DNA of 64,000 nt from Pseudoflavitalea rhizosphaerae (lineage in GTDB: Bacteria; Bacteroidota; Bacteroidia; Chitinophagales; Chitinophagaceae), in the NCBI RefSeq assembly GCF_003991355.1, contig NZ_RCSU01000001.1, forward strand, positions 558,001 to 622,000. Reading direction: 5' to 3'. The notes beneath the pieces are model-generated. The model did no database searches. It was not told the origin of the DNA and worked only from the letters and a program-made list of their open reading frames with translations. Position numbers and translations under genes: made by a program. This document shows, piece after piece, positions 27,597 to 35,976 of this stretch. The first letter of the stretch is position 1; each line of letters opens with the position of its first letter.

Positions 27597-28913
27597 TCAG
27601 CCTTTCAGCATTTCCAATATTCCTTCATTCCTGATGATCAGCATTCCCTGCCTGTCTTCCGTAATACCCTGCTCCAATTTATACGTATAACGGGGTCGTA
27701 CGCCTTCCATCACAGTAGGCATGAATACGAACTGTATATTATTCTTCTGCATCAGCGCCTCTCCCACTTCTATTATATGGGTTGATACGATGAACAGGCA
27801 TTCCTGGTATTCAGCAAAAGCTTCCGTTACTGCCAGCGTACCATCATAAGCGTCCTTCACATTGGTGCCTTTGAACAGTTCATCAAACATCAGCAACAAT
27901 CGCTTTCCGCTGGCAGCAGCATCGGCAGCCTGTTTTACCCTTACCACCTCTGCATAGAAATGGCTATAGCCCAAACCGATATTGTCCGCCACATTGATGG
28001 AGGAATAAAGTCCGTCCCTTACTGAGAACTTCATGGCGGCTGCTGCAACAGGGAACCCCATATGCGCTATGTAAAGCGCTATCCCCACCGATTTCATCAA
28101 GGTGGATTTACCAGCCATATTGGCGCCTGTTAAGAAAACCACATTCTGCTTTTCATCCATGTTGACGATATTCCCTACCGCTCCATCGATACAGGGATGC
28201 CTGAGTTCACCGGCAGACAGGATATTGGCCTCCGGGGCCAATGCTATAGCGTACCTGAACTTTTTCTGCTTTGCCACATTACTAACGGCAATGTTCAGAT
28301 CAATTTCATAAATGAACTGCATCAGGTCTTCGATTTCACCCTTCATCCTGTTTTGTAACAAATGCTCATAAAATGCAAGCGTCTTAACCGGTAATGCTGC
28401 ATATATATCCAGGTTGCGGAGATTGGCCAGGTGTTTATCGTTCAGTATCCTCCTGACCTTCTCCATACGCTGATCGAATGCCCCCAGCGAACTCCTGACC
28501 GATCCCAGGAATGTATCACACCTGTTGAGCGTAACGATACATGCCTGCAGGCCCTGTACTGATTTCCTGTATCGCTCATCGCGGGTAAGGCCCGACAAAA
28601 CCTTTTTGAAAGCTGTTTTCACCAGTACCATTCCGGCATTGCTGCCGGAATCGCTGTCGATATACTCTTGCATCTGAACAAGCTGCTGTTCATCGAAAGG
28701 GAATTGCAGGTCCGCTTCCTGGAATTTCAGGAATACATTACTGCGTGCATTGATCAGGTCTGCATTTGTAAGTGGATGCCTGAACATTTCATCCAGCAGA
28801 CGTTCCCCTCCCCTTGTTTTCACTTTATTGAAAAGATGGTAAACAGATCCCTGGCGGAACTTTCCCATCAGGTTCAATTCGTCCAGCGTTTGTTTATCTG
28901 TATTGAAACTCAT
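27597..28913 (-). CDS. MutS-like ATPase, type 2 (cassette B)
   Basis: A 438-residue MutS-fold ATPase. Residues 1-240 form the helical core; the ATPase domain has Walker A GANMAGKST at residues 263-271, Walker B LLLMFDELFKGTN, and an STHI switch motif. Mismatch-recognition, connector and Smr domains are missing. Its N terminus (MSFNTDKQTLDELNLMGKF; VKTRGGERLLDEMF) matches the truncated gene at 1-619 better than the type 1 protein encoded next to it, so it is the type 2 partner. Unlike cassette A, where the pair is 11 bases apart, a 146-base gap with nested palindromes separates it from the type 1 gene. Last gene of cassette B, followed by a strong terminator. Function unknown. Confidence 0.9.
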   Translation of the reverse strand: MSFNTDKQTLDELNLMGKFRQGSVYHLFNKVKTRGGERLLDEMFRHPLTNADLINARSNVFLKFQEADLQFPFDEQQLVQMQEYIDSDSGSNAGMVLVKTAFKKVLSGLTRDERYRKSVQGLQACIVTLNRCDTFLGSVRSSLGAFDQRMEKVRRILNDKHLANLRNLDIYAALPVKTLAFYEHLLQNRMKGEIEDLMQFIYEIDLNIAVSNVAKQKKFRYAIALAPEANILSAGELRHPCIDGAVGNIVNMDEKQNVVFLTGANMAGKSTLMKSVGIALYIAHMGFPVAAAAMKFSVRDGLYSSINVADNIGLGYSHFYAEVVRVKQAADAAASGKRLLLMFDELFKGTNVKDAYDGTLAVTEAFAEYQECLFIVSTHIIEVGEALMQKNNIQFVFMPTVMEGVRPRYTYKLEQGITEDRQGMLIIRNEGILEMLKG

Positions 28914-28941
28914 TTTTGTATTATTTTATCAGCGTGTGCCC

Positions 28942-29045
28942 AGTCGCTCGCCTCCGGCGAGTGACTTTTATTGGTTCGCCTCCGGCGAATACTATGTCGC
29001 CGGAGGCGACAAAATAGTGGTCACTCGCCAGAGGCGAGCGACTGC
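28942..29045. repeat. Nested inverted repeat (REP-like element) between the MutS-like genes
   Basis: The outer arms CAGTCGCTCGCCTCCGGCGAGTGAC (28942-28966) and 29021-29045 are 25-bp inverted repeats with a single mismatch. Inside them sit two smaller palindromes, TTCGCCTCCGGCGAA (28976-28990) and GTCGCCGGAGGCGAC (28997-29011). In all, the core TCGCC-NNN-GGCGA occurs four times. The whole could fold into a long hairpin or four small ones. The equivalent gap in cassette A is only 11 bases, so this looks like an inserted extragenic palindromic element. Confidence 0.85.
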
Positions 29046-29059
29046 TGCACCCTGAAGAT

Positions 29060-30361
29060 TTATTGGACTGCGCGTTTGCGGCCATGCTCCAGTGTTTCAA
29101 GAATACCTTCATTGCGGATGATGATCATACCATGCCGATCGGCTGTAATGCCGGTTTCCAATTTATAGGTATACTCCGGAGTAATCCCCTTCATCCTGGT
29201 GGGCAGGTATTGAAATCCTACAGAAGGATGCTTCGATAATTGTTCTCCGGCTTCCACTATATGGGAAGAAATAACAAACAGGCTGTTCTTCCTTCCGGCA
29301 AAGGCCAAACTGACCGCCACTGTTGCTTCATGTGCATCTTTTACATTCGTACCGCGGAACAATTCATCAAAAACAATGAAAAGCGATTTGCCCATGGCCA
29401 GCTCTGAAGCCACTTTTTTTACCCTCAGCACTTCAGCATAGAAATGACTGGCCCCGATCCCCAGGTTATCAGGCAGGTTCACCGTGGTATAAATGCCATC
29501 CATAACCGAAAACTCTATTGCCGCTGCCGCCACGGGGAATCCCATATGTGCAACATACAAAGCCGTACTCAGCGAACGAAGAAAGGTGGATTTCCCTGCC
29601 ATATTTGCGCCGGTGAGGAAGATGAGGTTCTTCTCCGGATGCAGCGATACATCATTTGCTACGGGGTTTGTCAAACCCGGATGATACACGCCTTTCACTT
29701 TCAGGATGGCCTGCCCTTTCTCCAGGGCCTTCGCGAATACATATTTTCTTTCCCTCGCCACCCTGGCTACGGACAGGTATACATCCAGGTTATAGATGAA
29801 CGTTAGTAATTTTTCGATCTTGGCCTTTTCCCGCACCCTGAATAGCAGGTCGTAGGCAGTGACGGCGCCAAATGCGATCCTGCTTTTCGCTTTTTCCCGG
29901 AATACGGGCTCAAAAGCCGCGTCTGTGAGGAGTTCTATGATTTTGATCCTTTCTGGCTGCCAGGCCTCGTTGGCAAGTACTTCCGTTCTTTCCACGAAAG
30001 CGCTGACCAGTTGCATCAATTCAATTACCGACATTACACCATTGGCTACGTCTTTCTCACTCAAAACTGATTGTGAACCGGCTTGTTTTCCCTGATCATC
30101 AGCCACCAGGTATTTCTCCGCCATGTCGAATATGGCAGCTCCGAAAGGGAATGGTATATTCTTTTCAGCAAAATGTTTGATAATGCTGCTTCTGGTATTG
30201 ATCATTTTCATATCGGAAAGCGGCGTGCGGAACATTTGTTCCAATACTACCTGTCCTCCGCGGGTATGGGTTTGATTGTACAGGTCATAAATTCCACCCT
30301 GCTCACGTTTTCCGAAGATCCGGATATCCTCGATCGTTTGTTCGTCTGTATACAGGTTCAT
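29060..30361 (-). CDS. MutS-like ATPase, type 1 (cassette B)
   Basis: A 433-residue MutS-fold ATPase. Helical core at 1-240; Walker A GANMAGKST at 251-259; Walker B LFIVFDELFRGTN; switch motif SSHIVEAGEQL. It lacks mismatch-recognition and Smr domains. It shares THTRGG...LEQMFRTPLSD and IFGKRE with the type 1 protein of cassette A (631-1965), more than with its own neighbour, so the type 1/type 2 split is older than the cassette duplication. It starts 6 bases after the GldG-like permease gene, so it is part of the transporter operon. The tight link suggests an ATP-driven role coupled to the transporter or its substrate, but none is known. Confidence 0.9.
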   Translation of the reverse strand: MNLYTDEQTIEDIRIFGKREQGGIYDLYNQTHTRGGQVVLEQMFRTPLSDMKMINTRSSIIKHFAEKNIPFPFGAAIFDMAEKYLVADDQGKQAGSQSVLSEKDVANGVMSVIELMQLVSAFVERTEVLANEAWQPERIKIIELLTDAAFEPVFREKAKSRIAFGAVTAYDLLFRVREKAKIEKLLTFIYNLDVYLSVARVARERKYVFAKALEKGQAILKVKGVYHPGLTNPVANDVSLHPEKNLIFLTGANMAGKSTFLRSLSTALYVAHMGFPVAAAAIEFSVMDGIYTTVNLPDNLGIGASHFYAEVLRVKKVASELAMGKSLFIVFDELFRGTNVKDAHEATVAVSLAFAGRKNSLFVISSHIVEAGEQLSKHPSVGFQYLPTRMKGITPEYTYKLETGITADRHGMIIIRNEGILETLEHGRKRAVQ

Positions 30362-30367
30362 GATTTT

Positions 30368-32686
30368 TTATTGGCGTTTACGGCGTACGAGCAATATGAT
30401 TCCTGTCAACAATATTATTCCCGGCAACACATACACGAACATGATATGCATCATTTCTGCAGTTGAGGGAGTAATGGTCAGCAAATTGTCTTTATGGGGT
30501 TCCGCGGGCGTGTACACCGGAAACCTGTTGGCGTCGAGCCAGCTGTAAGTGGCGCGCACCAGCTGATTTCCACCAACCCGGAGATTACTCATGAAGTCGG
30601 CATCCCCGGCTATTAAAATCCGTTGCTCCCTGTTGTTCACTTTTCTGGTGAGGGCTACAGCGCTATTGAATTCATCCATCCGGAAATCCCCTTCCTGCGC
30701 ATTGAACACGGGCGCTGACGAATCGGTGACCAGCGTACCCATTTTAACCCAGGTATTTCTGCCGGCATGCGTCAACACCGGATGAACGGCAAATGCACCG
30801 GAATCGATACTTGCAATACCTGAAACACCGGGCATAAGCACTCTTACAGTATCCCAATTATTACGCAGGAACAGCAACATCTGCTCTTCCGCCAGCCCGG
30901 CTGTGAACCTGGAATAGAATGGCATGGTATGATGAGGCATTTCATAACTGGTAACCTCCACCAGGGTCCCATCCATGATTTTTACGCCCATTTGCGCCAG
31001 TACAGGGTTCAGCACCTGTTGTTTGCCCGGTTCGCCCAATACAATCATATTCCCCCCGGCATCCACATATTTCCTGATCTTATCCTTTACCGTACCGGAA
31101 AGCATCACTTTGGGATCAGCCAGTACCAGCATACTGGCATCTGCAGGTATACCACTCGTTTCCAGGGAAACCGAATCCACATCAAAACCAAGGTTGATCA
31201 GCGCCTCACGGTTGATCTTATCGATGGTATGGCTATAATATTCACGCTCCCCTGACTTATAAATATTTCTTTCCAGGTTACCTGTGGTATAGTAAACCTT
31301 GCTCTTCTCATTGGTGGTCAAATGCGTGAGCACTGCTGCAATATTGCTTTGATCAGGCCAGAACCGGGTATCCGGGAAGGTCCTGAGAATAGCAGAACGG
31401 CCTTTGTATTTCACTACCATCACCAGCCTCTTCATTTCATCTGTCAGGCCCGGAACGTCATTAAGAAGGCCGGGCTTTTTAAACCTGTTTACACTGATCT
31501 CATAAAAGCCAGCCATTTCTTTCGCAATCTCATGGATATTCTTTCCCGGAAAATTCCTGAACATGGCGCTGTCGCCTTTCGTAATATCATAGTAGTACTC
31601 ATACTTCAGTTTGATATTTGGTTTGAAGCGGATATATTTTTCCCAGAGCGTCCACAAATATGTATTCCGGGCTTCGGGTAATCCCATGTCAATTCCATCT
31701 CCGAGAAGATTCGCATACAGGGTCACTTCTATCGGCTCGTCCCCCATATCTTTCAGGATCTGCTGTAGTTTCGGATGAATAGTATTTTCCTGGGTGGCCG
31801 TTGTATCCAGGTAACCGATCAATCCTGGTCTGGATGTAATATATCCGATCATAAGTGCCACAATCAATACTGTTACATACCTGCCTGCTTTCACAAACCA
31901 GGGCTTCGATTCCCTGGTCCCTTTCAACTTGAGCAGTGTAAAAGACAGGAACAGCCCAACTATCACGATAAAATATGCAAGATCACTGGTGGTAACAAGC
32001 CCCTTTAGCATTTTTGTTGTTCTGCCGGTAATAGAAAGGAAATAGGTCAGGTCACGAACAAAATCATAACGCTGCCAGAGCCCGCCGATATGACTCAGAA
32101 TAAACACTACCGTGAAACTGGCTACAGCCGCTACTATCTGGTAATTGGTGAGGCTAGACATGAACATGCCGATGGCAGTATAAGCACACATCAGCAGATA
32201 GAACCCCAGCGCGGAAGAGAGCAGAATGCCAACATCAGTAGAAACGATACTGGCTCCCCCTGCAATCATAAAAATCCCCAGCACACACAGCAATATCAGG
32301 TTATAGATCATAATAGCGATGTATTTGCCGAATACGATTTGCCGCAGTTTTACAGGTGAGGAATAAAGCAGTTTCACCGTTCCTGTATTCACTTCCCGGC
32401 TGATCAGCCCCATCGTCAACAGGGGAACAAAGAGAAAAAGATTCTCCAGTACGTTGGAAAAAATCCCGTCTTTATCCAGGAACAATAATTGTGTAAGTGA
32501 TCGTCCGAAATCCTTGAACAATGGGTTATTCCGCTGCGCCAGGTCCTGGTACTTCGATATCATTAGCAGCGGCTTTGTAAAAAAGATAGCCCCCTGCACC
32601 GTGAATGCGATGGTGAGGAACCATGCCACGGGAGAATAGAAAAGATTGCGAAGCTCGGTCTTCGCTATACTAAGCGTTTTTTTCAT
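30368..32686 (-). CDS. ABC permease fused to GldG-like periplasmic domain (cassette B)
   Basis: A 772-residue inner-membrane protein, the counterpart of 1978-4272. An ABC-2 permease with about six membrane segments occupies residues 1-250 (FYSPVAWFLTIAFTVQGAIF; NTGTVKLLYSSPVKLRQIVF). A large GldG-like extracytoplasmic domain follows (YYTTGNLERNIYKSG; VVLADPK-like and MIVLGEPGKQQVLNP stretches), then a final membrane segment (IMFVYVLPGIILLTGIILL) and a basic tail. It starts 11 bases after its ABC ATPase gene and ends 6 bases before the type 1 MutS-like gene. The GldF-GldG fusion seen in both cassettes suggests one conserved machine. Transport direction and substrate are unknown. Confidence 0.88.
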   Translation of the reverse strand: MKKTLSIAKTELRNLFYSPVAWFLTIAFTVQGAIFFTKPLLMISKYQDLAQRNNPLFKDFGRSLTQLLFLDKDGIFSNVLENLFLFVPLLTMGLISREVNTGTVKLLYSSPVKLRQIVFGKYIAIMIYNLILLCVLGIFMIAGGASIVSTDVGILLSSALGFYLLMCAYTAIGMFMSSLTNYQIVAAVASFTVVFILSHIGGLWQRYDFVRDLTYFLSITGRTTKMLKGLVTTSDLAYFIVIVGLFLSFTLLKLKGTRESKPWFVKAGRYVTVLIVALMIGYITSRPGLIGYLDTTATQENTIHPKLQQILKDMGDEPIEVTLYANLLGDGIDMGLPEARNTYLWTLWEKYIRFKPNIKLKYEYYYDITKGDSAMFRNFPGKNIHEIAKEMAGFYEISVNRFKKPGLLNDVPGLTDEMKRLVMVVKYKGRSAILRTFPDTRFWPDQSNIAAVLTHLTTNEKSKVYYTTGNLERNIYKSGEREYYSHTIDKINREALINLGFDVDSVSLETSGIPADASMLVLADPKVMLSGTVKDKIRKYVDAGGNMIVLGEPGKQQVLNPVLAQMGVKIMDGTLVEVTSYEMPHHTMPFYSRFTAGLAEEQMLLFLRNNWDTVRVLMPGVSGIASIDSGAFAVHPVLTHAGRNTWVKMGTLVTDSSAPVFNAQEGDFRMDEFNSAVALTRKVNNREQRILIAGDADFMSNLRVGGNQLVRATYSWLDANRFPVYTPAEPHKDNLLTITPSTAEMMHIMFVYVLPGIILLTGIILLVRRKRQ

Positions 32687-32697
32687 ACGGTTACAGA

Positions 32698-33621
32698 TTA
32701 ATTGGGGGATTTTGAGAGTTGTTTGAAGATATCATCCAGCAGGCCTTTCTCCAGGTGGATCTCCTGAAGATTCCAACCCAACTGCACACTGGCCTTTACA
32801 ATTTTTTCCGTGACGGTCTTATCTCCATCGAACCAGATCCTGACCTGCCCATTGCTGATGTATTCCATCCTGGAAATGCCAGTTACCTGCTGCAGCTCCG
32901 GTATGGATGGAGGATTTTCAAACCGCACCAGCAATGTATTCGGTTGTGCATAATTGTTAAAGGCATCCATTGAATCAGAAAAAATGATCCTGCCAGCTTC
33001 GATCATAATGATCTCCCTGCAGAGCAACTGTATCTCCGATAGAATATGGGAAGACAGCAGCACTGTATGGTCAATGGCAATTTCCCTGATGAGTTTCCTT
33101 GCTTCAATCAGTTGATTGGGGTCAAGGCCATTGGTAGGTTCATCCATTACTACCAGCTTGGGTTTGTGCACGATAGCCTGCGCAATGCCTACACGCTGTT
33201 TGTATCCGCCGGAAAGATTACCGATCAGTCTTCTGCTGAAATGTGTAATACCTACCCGTTCCTTCGCTTCATCAACAGCCGCCCTCAGTTTTGATTTTTC
33301 AACTGACCTTAATTTTGCTGCATAGGTGAGGTATTCGTCCACGGTGAGGTCTGTATACACGGGAGGTTGCTGCGGAAGGAAACCGATATTGGCTTTAGCA
33401 TTTTCCGGATCTTTCCTGGTATCACTGCCATTGATGTATACGGTGCCTTCAGTTTGGTTCAGCACGCCGCAGAGAATATTCATGGTGGTGGATTTGCCCG
33501 CTCCGTTTGAGCCCAACAATCCGATCACCCCGGTTTGGCTAATCTCTATATTTATGTCACGGATCGCCCAGGAGCTGCTGTATTTGTGCGACAGCCGCTC
33601 AATTTTCAATATACTGCTCAT
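32698..33621 (-). CDS. ABC transporter ATP-binding protein, GldA-like (cassette B)
   Basis: A 307-residue ABC ATPase with Walker A GSNGAGKST at residues 37-45, signature LSGGYKQR, Walker B VVMDEPTNGLDPNQ and an SSHILSEIQ switch region. The C-terminal extension of ~90 residues is like that of its cassette A paralogue. It should power the permease-GldG fusion encoded 11 bases downstream. A weak hairpin with a short T run (33653-33672) lies between it and the preceding lipoprotein gene, so the ABC-MutS part may be expressed at a lower level than the susCD part. Confidence 0.92.
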   Translation of the reverse strand: MSSILKIERLSHKYSSSWAIRDINIEISQTGVIGLLGSNGAGKSTTMNILCGVLNQTEGTVYINGSDTRKDPENAKANIGFLPQQPPVYTDLTVDEYLTYAAKLRSVEKSKLRAAVDEAKERVGITHFSRRLIGNLSGGYKQRVGIAQAIVHKPKLVVMDEPTNGLDPNQLIEARKLIREIAIDHTVLLSSHILSEIQLLCREIIMIEAGRIIFSDSMDAFNNYAQPNTLLVRFENPPSIPELQQVTGISRMEYISNGQVRIWFDGDKTVTEKIVKASVQLGWNLQEIHLEKGLLDDIFKQLSKSPN

Positions 33622-33652
33622 AAAGATGCTTGATTATTTAGATAGGTAAAAC

Positions 33653-33672
33653 GCCGGACCTCTACCTCCGGC
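33653..33672 (-). terminator. Weak intra-operon terminator candidate
   Basis: On the minus strand a 6-bp stem GCCGGA / TCCGGC with an 8-base loop is followed by GTTTTAC. It lies between the DUF4397-like lipoprotein and the ABC ATPase of cassette B. The short T run suggests partial read-through rather than full stop. Confidence 0.4.
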
Positions 33673-33677
33673 AGGTT

Positions 33678-34451
33678 TTAATTTGGACTGTAAGATTCAT
33701 ACAGGGCAACGGTTTGCGATGAAGGAACATCTGTTGCACCCATCAGAACAATAGTAAGGTTGCGGTATCGTCTCCTGTTAGGCTGTAAATTTGTTCCGGA
33801 AGCATCGATATCAGCCAGTGTATAAGTTTGCAGCACATCGCCGGTAGCCGCATCCCTGAACTCGAACACGTAACTGCTTACCCCGGCATTGGCTTCATAT
33901 TTTGTGAATGGTGTTACCCGCTTGTAAGCAAGGGAAGCTTGCTCTGACCCATTTGGTTCTCCCTGCACATTGATGCTAACAGGTCCGGCTCCTTTCAACA
34001 GGTTCACAAAGCGTATACCCATGGTGCTGTCTTCCACCGGATGCGAAAGCGGCATATCAGTAGTAAAAAGCGTATCGGGTTCTGTGATGGTGCCCGCCAG
34101 GAAAAGCGTATTCATCGTACCCGGCTTCAGGTCAAGAATCACTTTAATTACCGGGCTGCTATGCACGGTGGTATCCGGATAGCGGTAAACAGCCAAAGGC
34201 TGTAAACCGCTATAGGAACCGGATTGATTGAATACAGAGTACGTGGCGTAATTGATCTTCATGGCTGCTGTATAACTTTGCAAAGGTTGTCCTCCGCTGA
34301 AATTAGGTACCAGGTAGGGAGTGCTGCCCACCATTCCGTTAACCAGTGTAAGAGAGGCTGCTCCGGTAACTGTTTTTTCCTTGGAGCAGGAAGTAATGAT
34401 CAGCAGGAGAAATAACCCTGATATATATGCGAATAATTTTTCTTTTTTCAT
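33678..34451 (-). CDS. DUF4397-like lipoprotein (cassette B)
   Basis: A 257-residue lipoprotein. The signal peptide starts at ATG 34451 (MKKEKLFAYISGLFLLLIIT) and ends in a lipobox at C22 (ITSC); an upstream in-frame ATG at 34490 would put 13 residues before it and is less likely. The body is beta-rich with MGIRFVNLLKGAGPVSINVQ and YVFEFRDAATGDVLQTYTLA, which resembles the DUF4397 beta-sandwich of Bacteroidota surface lipoproteins; this call is from memory and moderate in strength. It lies between susD and the ABC ATPase, the place held by the DUF4843 and PKD-like genes in cassette A, so it may be the cassette's own recognition part. Confidence 0.75.
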   Translation of the reverse strand: MKKEKLFAYISGLFLLLIITSCSKEKTVTGAASLTLVNGMVGSTPYLVPNFSGGQPLQSYTAAMKINYATYSVFNQSGSYSGLQPLAVYRYPDTTVHSSPVIKVILDLKPGTMNTLFLAGTITEPDTLFTTDMPLSHPVEDSTMGIRFVNLLKGAGPVSINVQGEPNGSEQASLAYKRVTPFTKYEANAGVSSYVFEFRDAATGDVLQTYTLADIDASGTNLQPNRRRYRNLTIVLMGATDVPSSQTVALYESYSPN

Positions 34452-34493
34452 AACCGCGAATTTTATTAGATCACAGGAGATGAGCGTCATTCT

Positions 34494-35966
34494 TTAATAA
34501 CCCTTATTTTGTTTGAGTGCGGAATTCACTCTCAGCTCTGAAGGTGGGATTGGATACAATAGCTGGTCATCTCCCTTCCAGGGTTGTTTCAATGGGATCT
34601 GGGAAAGCAGTGATGCAGCCTTACCGGTACGTTTGAGGTCCAGCCAGCGATGGCCCCATTCTGCAAATAATTCCGTTTGTCTTTCCTTTTCAACGGCTGC
34701 TTTTACCTGTTGTTCCGTTAATCCTTCAGGTAGCAGGTCTATATCAGCCCTTTGCCGGACCTTATTGAGATCATCGATAGCGGCAGCCGGACCGCCGCCT
34801 GCCCCATTGGCCTGTGCTTCTGCATGGATCAGGTACATTTCTGCAAGGCGGAGCCCCGTGTAATATTCGGAAGGGTCCATGCCCGGCACAGAATTGTGTA
34901 AGCCCAGTTTGTATTTATGGGGGAACCAGGTGATGCCCGGTGGCATTCCTGATACAGTAGAATTATCTGTTTGGTCAATCCATTGTATCCTGCGTTTATC
35001 GTTCGGCTCAAAAGCATCCAGCAATTGATCTGTTATGCAATAGAATGCCGGGCCGGTCCCCCAGGGAGACGGGATGAATGCATTACCTTCCTTTGTGGCA
35101 TTTCTCGTGATAGGATGATCTGTTGTCTGCTTCAGTTGCCAGATAGCTTCCTTACTGGTGGGAGCAAATACATTATCGAGGTTATCTTCAAGATCAAACA
35201 ATCCCTGTTGATCGATCACAGCCCTGGCTTCGATCAGCGCCTGCGGATAGTTTTTCAGATAAAGATGAACGCGGGCCAGTAAAGCGGTGGCCGCCCATTT
35301 ATTTGGACGGATCCTTTCCTGCAAAGGACCGGAAGCTGAATAGTCTTCCGGTAATGCAGACTGTGCAGCATTCAGATCATCGATGATCTGGTTGTACACT
35401 TCCTGCTGCGGTGTCCTGGGCATCCGCTGGGTTTTATTGAAATCCACCGTCAGGGCCAGCGGCACATCACCAAACAAATTGGTAAGGTAGAAGAAGGAAA
35501 AAGCGCGGATGAATTTAGCTTCGCCTGTCAATCTTTTTCTTGCATGCGCACTAAGCGTGGAAGCTTCTGATTCCTCTATCCCTTCGATGATTGAATTGGC
35601 CTGGTAAATGATATTGTAAGCAGACACCCAAATCTCTTTTGTAGGGACATTGTCTGCAAGCAGGTTATTGGTGTTGACCTGGAAATAAGAAGCGGATACT
35701 GCGCCATAATACGCATACAGCTCATCAGCAGAAAGGCCTCCTGCAATAGAAACGCCACCATTGCTGAAATAGTTATCGGAATTCACCATCAGAGAGTACA
35801 TGGCGGCAGCGGCCATTTCAGCCTGGTCGTCCGAACTGAAAACATCTTTTGTAGTGATGCTATTGATAGGGTCCTGCACTTCCAGTAATTTCTTACAGGA
35901 AAAACTGCATAAACAGCAAAGGAGCCCGATGAATACAACCGCTATCTTTTTTATGAACCTGAACAT
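34494..35966 (-). CDS. RagB/SusD family outer-membrane lipoprotein (cassette B)
   Basis: A 490-residue SusD homologue. Signal peptide with lipobox Cys at residue 24 (CSFSC) followed by KKLLEVQDP. Typical SusD features are YNIIYQANSIIEGIE, the AKFIRAFSFFYLTNLFGDVP stretch, LRLAEMYLIHAEAQA and the C-terminal ERQTELFAEWGHRWLDLKRT, the family's signature near the end. It forms the lid of the SusC barrel encoded 10 bases upstream. The ATG at 35966 is preferred over 36005 because it directly precedes the signal peptide. Its C-terminal half is closer to the common RagB/SusD pattern than the cassette A SusD, suggesting the two bind different ligands. Confidence 0.93.
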   Translation of the reverse strand: MFRFIKKIAVVFIGLLCCLCSFSCKKLLEVQDPINSITTKDVFSSDDQAEMAAAAMYSLMVNSDNYFSNGGVSIAGGLSADELYAYYGAVSASYFQVNTNNLLADNVPTKEIWVSAYNIIYQANSIIEGIEESEASTLSAHARKRLTGEAKFIRAFSFFYLTNLFGDVPLALTVDFNKTQRMPRTPQQEVYNQIIDDLNAAQSALPEDYSASGPLQERIRPNKWAATALLARVHLYLKNYPQALIEARAVIDQQGLFDLEDNLDNVFAPTSKEAIWQLKQTTDHPITRNATKEGNAFIPSPWGTGPAFYCITDQLLDAFEPNDKRRIQWIDQTDNSTVSGMPPGITWFPHKYKLGLHNSVPGMDPSEYYTGLRLAEMYLIHAEAQANGAGGGPAAAIDDLNKVRQRADIDLLPEGLTEQQVKAAVEKERQTELFAEWGHRWLDLKRTGKAASLLSQIPLKQPWKGDDQLLYPIPPSELRVNSALKQNKGY

Positions 35967-35976
35967 AAGTGACGGT

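Noticed and set aside
28942-29045. Insertion sequence or rho-independent terminator
   Set aside because: There is no transposase frame and no T run after the stems in the transcribed direction; a REP-like element fits better.
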